DNA from: an uncultured Prevotellaceae bacterium
GTDB lineage: Bacteria > Bacteroidota > Bacteroidia > Bacteroidales > Bacteroidaceae
Length of the DNA: 64,000 bases
Direction: 5' to 3'
Assembly: GCA_902785695.1 (NCBI GenBank)
Contig: CACZZQ010000004.1
Coordinates: 1 to 64,000 of the forward strand
Both the position numbers and the translations under genes were made by a program. The notes beneath the pieces were generated by a model that worked only from the letters and a program-made list of their open reading frames with translations, had not been told where the DNA came from and did no database searches. Positions 16,712-25,459 of the stretch are shown one piece after another; the stretch's first letter is position 1; each line of letters begins with the position of its first letter.

Positions 16712-18502
16712 CTAAACCTCCAAATTCTTTATCATAACATGTATTGGCATCACGATACACGATTTACCTTCTATCTTCTGCTTCATCAATTTATCAAAAC
16801 AGCCTTTTACAGCTTTCTCGTAGTTCTTCTTATCTTTAAATTCAATATCTATATACAAGCCTCTTTGAAGAGATGTTTGACCTCCAGTTCCTTCAACATT
16901 TATCCGAATATAAATACGTTTAAACTCCGATTTGCCGAACTCAGCCATTATCTCCTTCCTTAAAAATGCCTCTATGTCCATTTTCGTATAAAGACGGTCG
17001 TTAGTCAAAGAATAATAGCGTAGTTGTTCATACCTTTCATCTGCGGTTATTTTGTCAGCTCCACCCATGGCTGGAACTACCACAACAGCCTTTTGCTCTA
17101 TTGCAGGCAGTTTTTTATTTTCCATAGTGTCGCCAATCTGCGGAGTATTACCGACCTTGCCTTGTGTTGTTATGTAGCTGACTTTAGTCGATGTAGTAGG
17201 CGGATATTGATTCATATTCTTCATAACGTATGTTCCGCTGTCAAACCTAAACTTAGCATTTTTGTCACCCACACTCTTTCCGAGTCGATTAATAGTTTCA
17301 CGCAATTGTTTCAACACCTCGCCATCTTTGATTCCGTTATATTCAATAAATGCATAATAATCATCTATAAAACGGTTATACAAGTTCCTTACGTCTCTAT
17401 ATAGATTCCCATTGTGATAGCAAGACGCATCAAAATCTCGTACTATGATTTCCTCTGCTGTCATATTAAAACCTTGCTTGTGAGACGACGAACTGGTTTC
17501 CAATATCTTAAGAAAAAACGAATCCTCTTGTTTTTGCAACTTAGCTATAGGAGATGCTTGTGTTAACGTTAGGCTATTTATATCAACATTTACTACAGGA
17601 AGTACATTTACCGCTACCTGACAAGTATCTGGTACCTCATAGCCATCGGGAAACTCTAATCTAAGCCACAATGTATTTGGTTCAAAACAGTCTAAAGCTT
17701 CGTCTTCTAACCATTGTTGAAACAATCGTGGATAGGCACGGGGCTTAAACAAATCTCTGTCCTTCGTTACATCTGTAATATATATTAAGGTAGAGTCCTC
17801 CATATTTAGAAGATTCTCTTTCCAAACATTAATTAGTGAAAAGAACATTCCTGATGACTGTTGAGCATCAAAAGGCTCTACCATTTCAATATTCTCTATC
17901 TCTTGCATGGTAGATATATCAAGTTCCTTATCCTCTATGCCAACGAAAACGTGCTCTGGTTGAATTCTATTAGTTCCAGTGATAAGTAGAGATACCCCCT
18001 GTATGCTGTCGATTTCCGCTTTTGTAGTTATACCAACCCACGCACAATTCTTTTTATCCATGTTTATAGTGCGTGAGCCTTGACTATACGACATCTTTTG
18101 GGGAGTAAGGACATACAAGTCAGAATGCGGAATAAGTGATGTGCAAAACAGAGGAATATAATTCAGAGAAAGTTTACTATTACTTTCTTTATACGTAAAA
18201 GACGCCCCCGCTCCAACATTTATTATACCTGTATCCTTTTTGGGCTTAAATGTAGGGTTAATCAAAGTTATAGCAGGTACCGCATTTACATTTTCATAAG
18301 GGATAAAGTCTGAACAATAACGTTCAACTATACGTTGCGATGTACTATCAACATAGTCTTGTATCTTCTGTACTTCATTGATTAGAGCAATAAGCATCAT
18401 TTTGGCAATAGGATCCATTTGGTTGAAGTCTAAGCCATCAATTGAAAGTTTACGCAGTTGTTCTACAGCCTCATTAACTCTTCTTTCTATATCAATATCC
18501 AT
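16712..18502 (-). CDS. tssF: T6SS baseplate protein TssF
   Basis: TssF forms the baseplate wedge with TssG and TssE. The protein has 596 residues, the usual TssF length. The N-terminal part follows the family pattern: MLIALINEVQKIQDYVDSTS then FIPYENVNAVPAITLINPTF, matching the place where typical TssF proteins have a helix followed by a Pro-rich segment. The C-terminal half has YRDVRNLYNRFIDDYYAF and a ferredoxin-like end (IYIRINVEGTGGQTSLQRGL). It is 6 bases after tssE. Overall sequence is divergent; the call rests on length, N-terminal pattern and position beside tssE and tssK. Confidence 0.72.
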   Translation of the reverse strand: MDIDIERRVNEAVEQLRKLSIDGLDFNQMDPIAKMMLIALINEVQKIQDYVDSTSQRIVERYCSDFIPYENVNAVPAITLINPTFKPKKDTGIINVGAGASFTYKESNSKLSLNYIPLFCTSLIPHSDLYVLTPQKMSYSQGSRTINMDKKNCAWVGITTKAEIDSIQGVSLLITGTNRIQPEHVFVGIEDKELDISTMQEIENIEMVEPFDAQQSSGMFFSLINVWKENLLNMEDSTLIYITDVTKDRDLFKPRAYPRLFQQWLEDEALDCFEPNTLWLRLEFPDGYEVPDTCQVAVNVLPVVNVDINSLTLTQASPIAKLQKQEDSFFLKILETSSSSHKQGFNMTAEEIIVRDFDASCYHNGNLYRDVRNLYNRFIDDYYAFIEYNGIKDGEVLKQLRETINRLGKSVGDKNAKFRFDSGTYVMKNMNQYPPTTSTKVSYITTQGKVGNTPQIGDTMENKKLPAIEQKAVVVVPAMGGADKITADERYEQLRYYSLTNDRLYTKMDIEAFLRKEIMAEFGKSEFKRIYIRINVEGTGGQTSLQRGLYIDIEFKDKKNYEKAVKGCFDKLMKQKIEGKSCIVMPIHVMIKNLEV

Positions 18503-18508
18503 AGGAAA

Positions 18509-19015
18509 CTAAATTCTATATTTTTTAGCCGTTGGCTCAATCAAGAACACAACATTCTTCTCATATTTACACGTTGTTCCTAAGCCATCATCTATAATAC
18601 CTTCAACCGCAATCGTAACAATGTACTTAGAAGGAACTTTTTTCTTTCTTAGCTTTTCAATTTCTGCAGAATTAAGTTCCATAGAGACAAGAACCTGTTT
18701 CAACTGTGGTGCGTATGTTGACAAACTTTGACGAATACTTTCCTGACACTCTTTCTTTGTAATCTCATTGTATAGTCCACCAAAAGACAATCCTGTCTGT
18801 TCGTTATTAAATTCACGACAGTGTACATTTGAATACTCATGATTCCAATACTCGAAACCAAAATCCGGGTCACCATTAAAACTTCCTCTTGGTGTAAAAA
18901 CAATTAGTTCAACAAGGTTATCAAGCATTGATATGCGCTCCTGTATATCGCGGACAACACTAATGCCTGTATCAGAATTCTTGAAAGTAAGAGGTGTACT
19001 GGAATAATTCATCAT
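18509..19015 (-). CDS. tssE: T6SS baseplate protein TssE (gp25-like)
   Basis: A 168-residue gp25/GpW-type protein that links the baseplate to the sheath. The pattern is clear: SVVRDIQERISMLDNLVELI then FTPRGSFNGDPDFGFEYWN, corresponding to the gp25 helix followed by the segment where TssE proteins have REPRF-like residues and a GxxPxFG motif, then IRQSLSTYAPQLKQVLVSM. The start overlaps the tssK stop by one base, so the two genes are probably coupled in translation. Confidence 0.82.
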   Translation of the reverse strand: MMNYSSTPLTFKNSDTGISVVRDIQERISMLDNLVELIVFTPRGSFNGDPDFGFEYWNHEYSNVHCREFNNEQTGLSFGGLYNEITKKECQESIRQSLSTYAPQLKQVLVSMELNSAEIEKLRKKKVPSKYIVTIAVEGIIDDGLGTTCKYEKNVVFLIEPTAKKYRI

Positions 19016-20229
19016 TAAATCTCTATGCCTGTCCAGCGTTCAATATCTTTTTGTAGAGTAATCTCGTATGTGTTAGTATTACTTTCTATTCCATTTAGGA
19101 CTGCTTTCAACTTTACCATAACAATTTTATCTGGTTCTCTTTTTCTTAAATTGTTAAAACCACTTTCAAGTTGTATGTCTTGTCCCTTTAGACTATGAGA
19201 GGGCTCATTTCCATCAATAGAATAATAGACTGTTGCACCCGATACGTTATTTGTTACTTGAATCCTTGCCTTGCTATTTGTACATCTTTTTATTAATTGT
19301 GAGTTTGCTATCGTCGGAGCCTCTATAGTAGAAGGCACCTGAGGACCTTCATTGAGTTTGCTAACCTTTTCATTAATCGAAAAACAAAGGTCAAGGCCTT
19401 CCTTTATCCTTTGGTAAGAGTCTTTGTAATTATACGGCGCATAAATGTAGTTCCTAAATCTGTCTGCATCTGCCAGATCAATATAATCGTCCAATTCACA
19501 TGCGCAAGTAAAAGCACTGACACACTTTTGGACATTTGCCAGCAATCCCATCGGAGTCATCAAGTCTTGTTCTTTATTGACAGTAATCATCAACTGTTGA
19601 ACAATAGGCCAGAATACCCTAATTATGTCTTTTCCGTTGGAATGGAGGAGGTTCTTTGCCTTATTGTCAATTTCCGTAAGAACGTCAGAGAATTGTTTCA
19701 ATAGCTCATTATACTTTTGATGGGATGAAACAAAGAGACAAGGAGGTACAAAATCTATTTCGTCCATACGCCAGCCGTATTCATCAACGATTCTTGCAAT
19801 GGGAAGAGAGTTTGATGGTATTGAGCTGTTTGAAGCCATCAAAGAGAAAGTATAAATAGGCTCTTCATAACCATCATTTGAATCTTTCCACTGACCTGTA
19901 TAGTTAATTGTCAATACATATTCTTTCTCACCGTTCCCTTCTGGTATTTGAATGCGGGTATCAAACGAATTAGTGAATTTTGTATCATAATGAGCATCGA
20001 TAACATTGCCGCTTTTAGTAACTGCCGTACAATTTAACGACTCGACATCAACAAGTCCTTTAGAAATATTGACAGAAAGATCAAAATGCGTTGACGGCAA
20101 AAGACCGAATCTTCCTGCTGCGGCCAATGCTAATGAGTTGCCAACTAGCTCTATTGTGCTGTCATCAGAAGCTCTTAGAACCTCATCTGTCAGCCTCATA
20201 CCCTTTTTCCAGCATATTCTTTTAACCAT
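19015..20229 (-). CDS. tssK: T6SS baseplate connector TssK, with an added C-terminal sugar-enzyme-like fold
   Basis: TssK joins the baseplate to the membrane complex. The 404-residue protein opens with CWKKGMRLTDEVLRA, the counterpart of the W-x-E-GM-x-L start of TssK. The middle has LPIARIVDEYGWRMDEIDFV followed by PPCL, matching the TssK LARV...DFIPP block. Residues about 320-395 resemble a chitobiase C-terminal (CHB_HEX_C) beta-sandwich: NSKARIQVTN, VYYSIDGNEPS. That part is unusual for TssK. It lies 2 bases after tssG and overlaps tssE by 1 base. Confidence 0.8.
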   Translation of the reverse strand: MVKRICWKKGMRLTDEVLRASDDSTIELVGNSLALAAAGRFGLLPSTHFDLSVNISKGLVDVESLNCTAVTKSGNVIDAHYDTKFTNSFDTRIQIPEGNGEKEYVLTINYTGQWKDSNDGYEEPIYTFSLMASNSSIPSNSLPIARIVDEYGWRMDEIDFVPPCLFVSSHQKYNELLKQFSDVLTEIDNKAKNLLHSNGKDIIRVFWPIVQQLMITVNKEQDLMTPMGLLANVQKCVSAFTCACELDDYIDLADADRFRNYIYAPYNYKDSYQRIKEGLDLCFSINEKVSKLNEGPQVPSTIEAPTIANSQLIKRCTNSKARIQVTNNVSGATVYYSIDGNEPSHSLKGQDIQLESGFNNLRKREPDKIVMVKLKAVLNGIESNTNTYEITLQKDIERWTGIEI

Positions 20230-20231
20230 AA

Positions 20232-21113
20232 TTATATGTTTGTATTAAAGTTCAGATAATTGAAAATAATGTCATCCGAGAGCCGTAGAGGAACATCATC
20301 CTTGCTAATATTAAATTGCAAGGTTTCTTCGATGGATATAAAGTAGTCTTGGATAAAAAACCTAAATAGCTCAATATCATCTACAAACGTAAGAAAATTT
20401 TCATTACAATCATCTTCAGACCAATAATGTATATCGTATATTGTTATTCCCTCATCGAAAATATTACCTACATAGCTGTCTCCAAGTAAAGAATCAAGCC
20501 CATCTGCATATCTTGGTTCTGTATCTGTATATCTAATAGTCTCTCGACGTTTCACGATTTTCAATCCCTCTTCCATAAAAATCTTGCGAAGCATAAACGT
20601 CAATAGCGTTTTGTTACCTCGAATATCTTTACATGCGGGAACAAAGATGAGAGAATGCCTAATGAAACGGTTGTTCTTTTGCTCGTCTGTTAGTCTGTCA
20701 CATATAATATCTATTAAAACCTTGTTACTCTCAACATATTCATTTAGCCTCTCTCTTATTGACACTCGCAACTTCAGCAATAACAGATCTAACGGTTCAA
20801 AAAATCTATATGCATTTTCTTTTTCTTGTTCTTGCTTTTGATATTCTTCAGCGAACCGTTCTTTCTCTTCCACCTTAGGAATGTTCTCAAAACGATCTAC
20901 TGAATGAAACATAAATTCAGGTAGTGAATTATATAAGCTATTCCGTCCAATGCCAAATAGCAGTGATCCGTCCCTTCTATCTTCGACCTCTATAATGTCA
21001 TTATAGGAATTGCGTTTATGCAATCCTTTAAATGCTACTTTGCACATGTCTTCTGGAAAGTACGAAAGTAACAATTCTACATTAATATCATCTGGAATGT
21101 TTTTTGGTAGCAT
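20232..21113 (-). CDS. tssG: Probable T6SS baseplate protein TssG
   Basis: A 293-residue protein in the place and of the size expected for TssG, immediately before tssK-tssE-tssF. Visible similarity is limited: GRNSLYNSLPEFMFH (near residue 75) resembles the segment in TssG where the protein reads ...LPEGLFH, and FFEPLDLLLLKLRVSIRER (near 115) could be its helical arm. No signal peptide or membrane helix. Cytoplasmic. 5 bases after the E1-like gene, so the Ub-like and baseplate genes are one transcript. Confidence 0.62.
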   Translation of the reverse strand: MLPKNIPDDINVELLLSYFPEDMCKVAFKGLHKRNSYNDIIEVEDRRDGSLLFGIGRNSLYNSLPEFMFHSVDRFENIPKVEEKERFAEEYQKQEQEKENAYRFFEPLDLLLLKLRVSIRERLNEYVESNKVLIDIICDRLTDEQKNNRFIRHSLIFVPACKDIRGNKTLLTFMLRKIFMEEGLKIVKRRETIRYTDTEPRYADGLDSLLGDSYVGNIFDEGITIYDIHYWSEDDCNENFLTFVDDIELFRFFIQDYFISIEETLQFNISKDDVPLRLSDDIIFNYLNFNTNI

Positions 21114-21118
21114 CTATG

Positions 21119-22318
21119 TTAAAGGAAAAAATTAGCGTCACCCGTTAACTCGACGAAATATTGTCCTTTTTCTGTTGTTACTTGAATTACATCAAATAGA
21201 GGTATGCCGATTTGTTGTAAGGTAAGATCTTTATAAGGAAAATCTGAATCAATATTTTCAAAGAAGGATTTGTGAAACAAAGTTCGGTAGCTCAACTTCC
21301 TCAACTCCGTGTTGCTATTGATATATTCATCAAGTTTTGATTCTGGAATCATTACATTATACTCTTTCTCAGGCTTATCAGAGACTATTTTGTCTATAAA
21401 CTTGTTATTCCTCATGTTGATTTCCAGTGCTTTTACACCAAGTAACGCCTTCAAGAACTTTAAAGTTTCCTCAATAGTCATTGTTGCGGACAATTCTTGA
21501 CCATCTGTTATGTTTTGCCATTGTTCATGAGCAGGACAATTTCTTTTCCAAGATGAATATTTATATATATTCATACTATTTGTCATTCCTTCATACCGCA
21601 ACATTTTTCCTTGAAGGGTTTTAAATTGACTATTATTTTCAGAATCAAGGTGTATTATCTTCATAGCCTCTTGGACCTGCATGGCTCCAATTATTGACGC
21701 ACTAATAGGGGTTGTTGCTACTCTCCCTGCAGAGCTTTGCGTACGGACGACATCTGCACAACCCGTCCTAAGCATTATAATATTAAATTCTTCCCTTGAC
21801 AATCCGCACTCATAGCAGTTAACTCCAGGGGTATATACCTTAACTGCACCTGTCAGATTTTCTATACTGCCATCAATCCAAGTCTTTCCAGCACGCATAC
21901 ATAATCTATTAAGCAGATAACGGGCTATTCTACTATCAAGACATCCTATAACAACATCAACAGCACGATATAGTCCAAAGCCGACTTCAGAGAAAAGATT
22001 CCCAACTATAGGAGTCACTTTTATTTGAGGGTTAATCTCCATTGCCCTTTTAGCCACAATTTCAGCCTTGTAGGAGTGATTGTAAGCGTCCTCTTCTCTA
22101 AACAGCACCGATCGTGTGAGATTTGAAATCTCAATTTGGTCAAAGTCAACCACATATATGTGACCAACGCCAAAAAGTGCTAAATCTTTGACCACCTCAT
22201 TACCAAGTGCTCCTGCCCCTGCTACCAAAACACGGGCATTTTTCACTTTGTCTTTCTTGAACCAGGAAAGAAGGGTAAAGACCCCTTCTCCCCATTCATA
22301 TTTCTTTTCTTGTTGCAT
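21119..22318 (-). CDS. E1-like (ThiF/UBA) activating enzyme with a UFD-like C-terminal domain
   Basis: It should adenylate the C-terminal Gly of a ubiquitin-like protein. Residues about 5-260 are the ThiF/E1 Rossmann domain: GAGALGNEV (34-42), ATP-site residues D58 and N66-R69 (DFDQIEISNLTR), and CLDSR (126-130). A zinc site can be read as C168-x2-C171 and C261-x2-H264. The likely thioester Cys is C187 (RTGCADVV). Residues about 275-395 are extra: FPYKDLTLQQIGIPLFDVIQ then VTTEKGQYFVELTG resembles the ubiquitin-fold domain that E1s of eukaryotes use to bind E2. It lies 5 bases before tssG and 3 bases after a barrel-like protein. The cognate E2 and Ubl genes are 7-9 kb upstream in the same operon. 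Confidence 0.85.
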   Translation of the reverse strand: MQQEKKYEWGEGVFTLLSWFKKDKVKNARVLVAGAGALGNEVVKDLALFGVGHIYVVDFDQIEISNLTRSVLFREEDAYNHSYKAEIVAKRAMEINPQIKVTPIVGNLFSEVGFGLYRAVDVVIGCLDSRIARYLLNRLCMRAGKTWIDGSIENLTGAVKVYTPGVNCYECGLSREEFNIIMLRTGCADVVRTQSSAGRVATTPISASIIGAMQVQEAMKIIHLDSENNSQFKTLQGKMLRYEGMTNSMNIYKYSSWKRNCPAHEQWQNITDGQELSATMTIEETLKFLKALLGVKALEINMRNNKFIDKIVSDKPEKEYNVMIPESKLDEYINSNTELRKLSYRTLFHKSFFENIDSDFPYKDLTLQQIGIPLFDVIQVTTEKGQYFVELTGDANFFL

Positions 22319-22321
22319 TAA

Positions 22322-23047
22322 CTAAAAGACTAATCCAATATTTGCTCCAAAAAACGTTAAGCCCATAAGCTGATAATATAAATCATAGTCTTTAGTAGAA
22401 CAATTGATTTTATATTTCAAGAAAAAGCCCACTCGAACAAGTTGGTTACTAACAGGAATATACCCGCCGAAATCAAGCTGTGGTGCTAGATACAAACCAG
22501 AATACTTTCCTGGTTCAACTCCAGGTATTTCAGGTTCGTATTTGGTACTTAACGTTGAATAGTAAGAAGGAACAACCCCAATTCCAGCATATAAAGAAGC
22601 TTTGTCTTTACTAATTTTGCTTAGTTCAACTGACAAAGGCATGCCAACTTCCATCAAATTGTATTTCTGAAAACCGATAGTTGCAATAGCCAATCCAAGA
22701 GACAATCCTCCATTTAGGTATATACTATTACCTATTGACTGTTTATACGAACCACTTATACCATAGACATTTGAATGCCTCGACTTGTTACTCAGGCAAG
22801 TTTCCATGTTGAGACCAATTTGTACCCCATTCTTAAACAAAGAAGGTTGGGATTCAACAATTAGAATTGTGTCTTTCTTTAATCCGAAGTACTCATACAA
22901 GTCAACGCCCTTGCGTAGCCTAAACTTGTAATCACCAGAACCTTTGTAATCAACTTCATAGGGGCCAACTTCAAAGTTGTCCACATCTTGTGCAAATCCT
23001 GTCACTGAAAAAGTCAGGAATGCAATCATAGAAAAGAACTTCTTCAT
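22322..23047 (-). CDS. Outer-membrane-barrel-like protein, T6SS-associated
   Basis: The 242-residue protein starts at the ATG at 23047, which gives a clean signal peptide (MKKFFSMIAFLTFSVTGFAQ); the longer frame would put a useless leader before it. The mature part alternates hydrophobic residues in short strands rich in Tyr, Gly and Ser (YGISGSYKQSIGNSIYLNG, GLYLAPQLDFGGYIPV, VRVGFFLKYKI) and ends in aromatic VF, as in small outer-membrane barrels. Possibly the outer-membrane part of this secretion system, filling the place of TssJ. Not identified further. Confidence 0.6.
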   Translation of the reverse strand: MKKFFSMIAFLTFSVTGFAQDVDNFEVGPYEVDYKGSGDYKFRLRKGVDLYEYFGLKKDTILIVESQPSLFKNGVQIGLNMETCLSNKSRHSNVYGISGSYKQSIGNSIYLNGGLSLGLAIATIGFQKYNLMEVGMPLSVELSKISKDKASLYAGIGVVPSYYSTLSTKYEPEIPGVEPGKYSGLYLAPQLDFGGYIPVSNQLVRVGFFLKYKINCSTKDYDLYYQLMGLTFFGANIGLVF

Positions 23048-23066
23048 AATATTACAAATTTTGTTA

Positions 23067-25457
23067 TTAATCAGTTTCAACATACTGGAATATTGTATCA
23101 CCTATCTTAAATGTATCTCCATTTGACAAGACAGAAGGCTTGTCAACAGGTAATTCTGCTCGGGTATTAAAAATAACGCCAGTGGCCAATGGCTTAATCA
23201 TAGGCAAAGATTTTGTATGGTCAATAAAGAGTTGTGCATGTTCTTTCGCAACCTTATTGCTCTTTTCCCAGTTCATTTGTATTTCACATTCGCCAGTCAT
23301 ACCTAACGATACTTTATTGCCACCACCCGTTGCATTCATCCACTTGTGAATAGGTATCTTTTGCCCTGCTTTTACTCCATTTTGAATAATAAGGAAATAT
23401 TTCTCAGCAAGCATTCGAACTGTTACAAGTGATGCTCCAAGTCCTCCACCATAAATAACGAAATCAAGCAACATATTCATCCAACCATACTTGGAACTTG
23501 TGATACTCGAGAAGTAAAGAACTATGAATCCTATAATAGCTGAGCAAACACCTCCAATCATAGCACTCCTTACAGGAATTGACGACTTAATGGTTAGGCT
23601 AAGTGATACACAAACCGAGAATAAAAGATAGGCGGGCAAAGAACAATACCAAGGGATGTAGGTCGTATTAATTGCAGACAACAGCACACAGAATAGAATA
23701 GCCCCGATGGCAAAAGAAAGCATACCAATAATTCCAGAGAGAAGTGATAGGGCAACTATTTTGAGATAAATTCTCCAATCTTTTTTTCGATATTCGTCAT
23801 TATATCTGAAAATGAGTGACAGGAAAAAACCAAGAAGGAAACCTATCGTCAAGAAAGCAGAAACCTTTGTGGCACAAGTGTCATACATATTTAATTGCTG
23901 TTCCTCGTTTGTAAAGAAAGTATTCACAATTCCTGTAGCCATGGAGGTAAAACCACCTCTTCCCATAAGTTCGTATAGAATCCAACTAACTAAACCAGCA
24001 CAAATACCAGCTATAGTTTGATAACAATCCCTTACTGAGTTCATCGTCAAAAGTTCTTTCCAATCAATATGATCCTGAATACCTGTTTTGCAGTTCTGCC
24101 CATATTCAGCACATTTAAATCCATTCTGATGCCAGCAATGAACATGCATTATATGCTTGCATTTTACAACAACCATCTGTCCTGGCTGAATATCCTGTTT
24201 GCAATAATGACAAATTCTTCTCTGAATATTTGCTTCTGGCTCATACTTCTTATAATATTTGAGCGCAAAAGACTTAGATTTAATATAAGGTATCAGAATC
24301 TTCATTACACAGAAGAAGAAAACAATCGTCAGTAATGTAGCGAGAATGGCAACTATATATTTAATGACAGCATCAACCACGCTCTCTTCATGTGTTGGCC
24401 AAGGATTCTCAGCGGTACCAATAGAATAGGCTCCTTCACCTATTTGTTCACCTCTCCACTCTGCAGTATATAGAGTTGTTTTGCCATTATAAAAATCACC
24501 ATCATTTACTTTATATGTGAAAGCAAAGTCATACATCGCATCTTGTACGACTTGCTCAAAATCTGCCAAAACGCTATTAATGTCGTCTGAAGGTTTGTAA
24601 TCTCCCTTCCTTTCAACTATCACATTACCAGAAGAGGGATCACGCGGCGAGGTAACGCCTTCAAATGTCATTTTGACATTTTCGTCAATTCCATTTCCTG
24701 TGTAATAGAAAGCATAAACTTTGGGGACAATATGAGAACGATTCGCTTCATAATCCGTTACTTCAGGGAAAGAAATTTCTTCATCTTCCGGCCTTTTACT
24801 TCCTTCAGTAAAAACAAACAACAGGTTTTTTTCTTTGTTTTCTCTTGCCCGATTGATAATAGTCCTGTTTTTAGCATAGTTCGCTTGTACTTTTACAGAA
24901 CTCTCTAAATCAGTATTTCCTCCATCAAATTCTGCGAGCTTTGAATATAATGCGCCATAGAAATATTTTTTTGTAGCGCTTGTTTGGAACTGATATTTGT
25001 ACTTAGCAAAATTTTCCTTGGTTACAAGTTGGCTTGTGGTAATTTCGTCACCAAAGAATGACAAATAAACACAACTGTCTGGTGCACTTTCAACAAGTCT
25101 ACCAATGACTTCATAAATTTGTGCTTTTCCATCATCTGGTATACTCAAATCAACCAATACCGAGAATGTGTAGTCTGCAGGTATGCGTTGCCCGCTGCTT
25201 AGAGATTGGATTTTCCGCCTGCTTGGGGTTATTAAGTTTCCGTTCTCTTTTATATCCATTCTTTCCTCAAGATCCTTAACAGTAACTTCGGTTGAGCGAT
25301 TTTTATCGCTATCCAACACCTTAAGGAAGAGGGTTATACTGTCTTTCCCAACACCATACTCATAATTTTTGTCACAGAACTGAATCTGTTTTACGTCCTG
25401 GGCATTCATATTCAATGCCACAGTAATAAGTGCCAAAATAGTAACAACTCTTTTCAT
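23067..25457 (-). CDS. Polytopic membrane protein with VWA-like, RING-H2-like and FHA domains
   Basis: Starting at the ATG at 25457 it has 796 residues with a signal-type N-terminus (MKRVVTILALITVALNMNAQ). Residues about 90-290 look like a periplasmic VWA domain (FSVLVDLSIPDD, LLFVFTEGSKRPEDE). A first membrane helix (about 362-387) leads to a cytoplasmic zinc site: C416-x2-C419-x13-C433-x-H435-x2-H438-x2-C441-x7-C449-x6-C456, the RING-H2 spacing except for the last pair. Six more helices follow (about 477-685). The C-terminus (about 707-796) is FHA-like (NKVSLGMTGECEIQMNW, SNGDTFKIGDTIFQYVE). It could be the E3-like and phospho-Thr-reading hub of the operon, and part of the T6SS membrane complex. 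I know no family with this order. Confidence 0.75.
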   Translation of the reverse strand: MKRVVTILALITVALNMNAQDVKQIQFCDKNYEYGVGKDSITLFLKVLDSDKNRSTEVTVKDLEERMDIKENGNLITPSRRKIQSLSSGQRIPADYTFSVLVDLSIPDDGKAQIYEVIGRLVESAPDSCVYLSFFGDEITTSQLVTKENFAKYKYQFQTSATKKYFYGALYSKLAEFDGGNTDLESSVKVQANYAKNRTIINRARENKEKNLLFVFTEGSKRPEDEEISFPEVTDYEANRSHIVPKVYAFYYTGNGIDENVKMTFEGVTSPRDPSSGNVIVERKGDYKPSDDINSVLADFEQVVQDAMYDFAFTYKVNDGDFYNGKTTLYTAEWRGEQIGEGAYSIGTAENPWPTHEESVVDAVIKYIVAILATLLTIVFFFCVMKILIPYIKSKSFALKYYKKYEPEANIQRRICHYCKQDIQPGQMVVVKCKHIMHVHCWHQNGFKCAEYGQNCKTGIQDHIDWKELLTMNSVRDCYQTIAGICAGLVSWILYELMGRGGFTSMATGIVNTFFTNEEQQLNMYDTCATKVSAFLTIGFLLGFFLSLIFRYNDEYRKKDWRIYLKIVALSLLSGIIGMLSFAIGAILFCVLLSAINTTYIPWYCSLPAYLLFSVCVSLSLTIKSSIPVRSAMIGGVCSAIIGFIVLYFSSITSSKYGWMNMLLDFVIYGGGLGASLVTVRMLAEKYFLIIQNGVKAGQKIPIHKWMNATGGGNKVSLGMTGECEIQMNWEKSNKVAKEHAQLFIDHTKSLPMIKPLATGVIFNTRAELPVDKPSVLSNGDTFKIGDTIFQYVETD

Positions 25458-25459
25458 GA

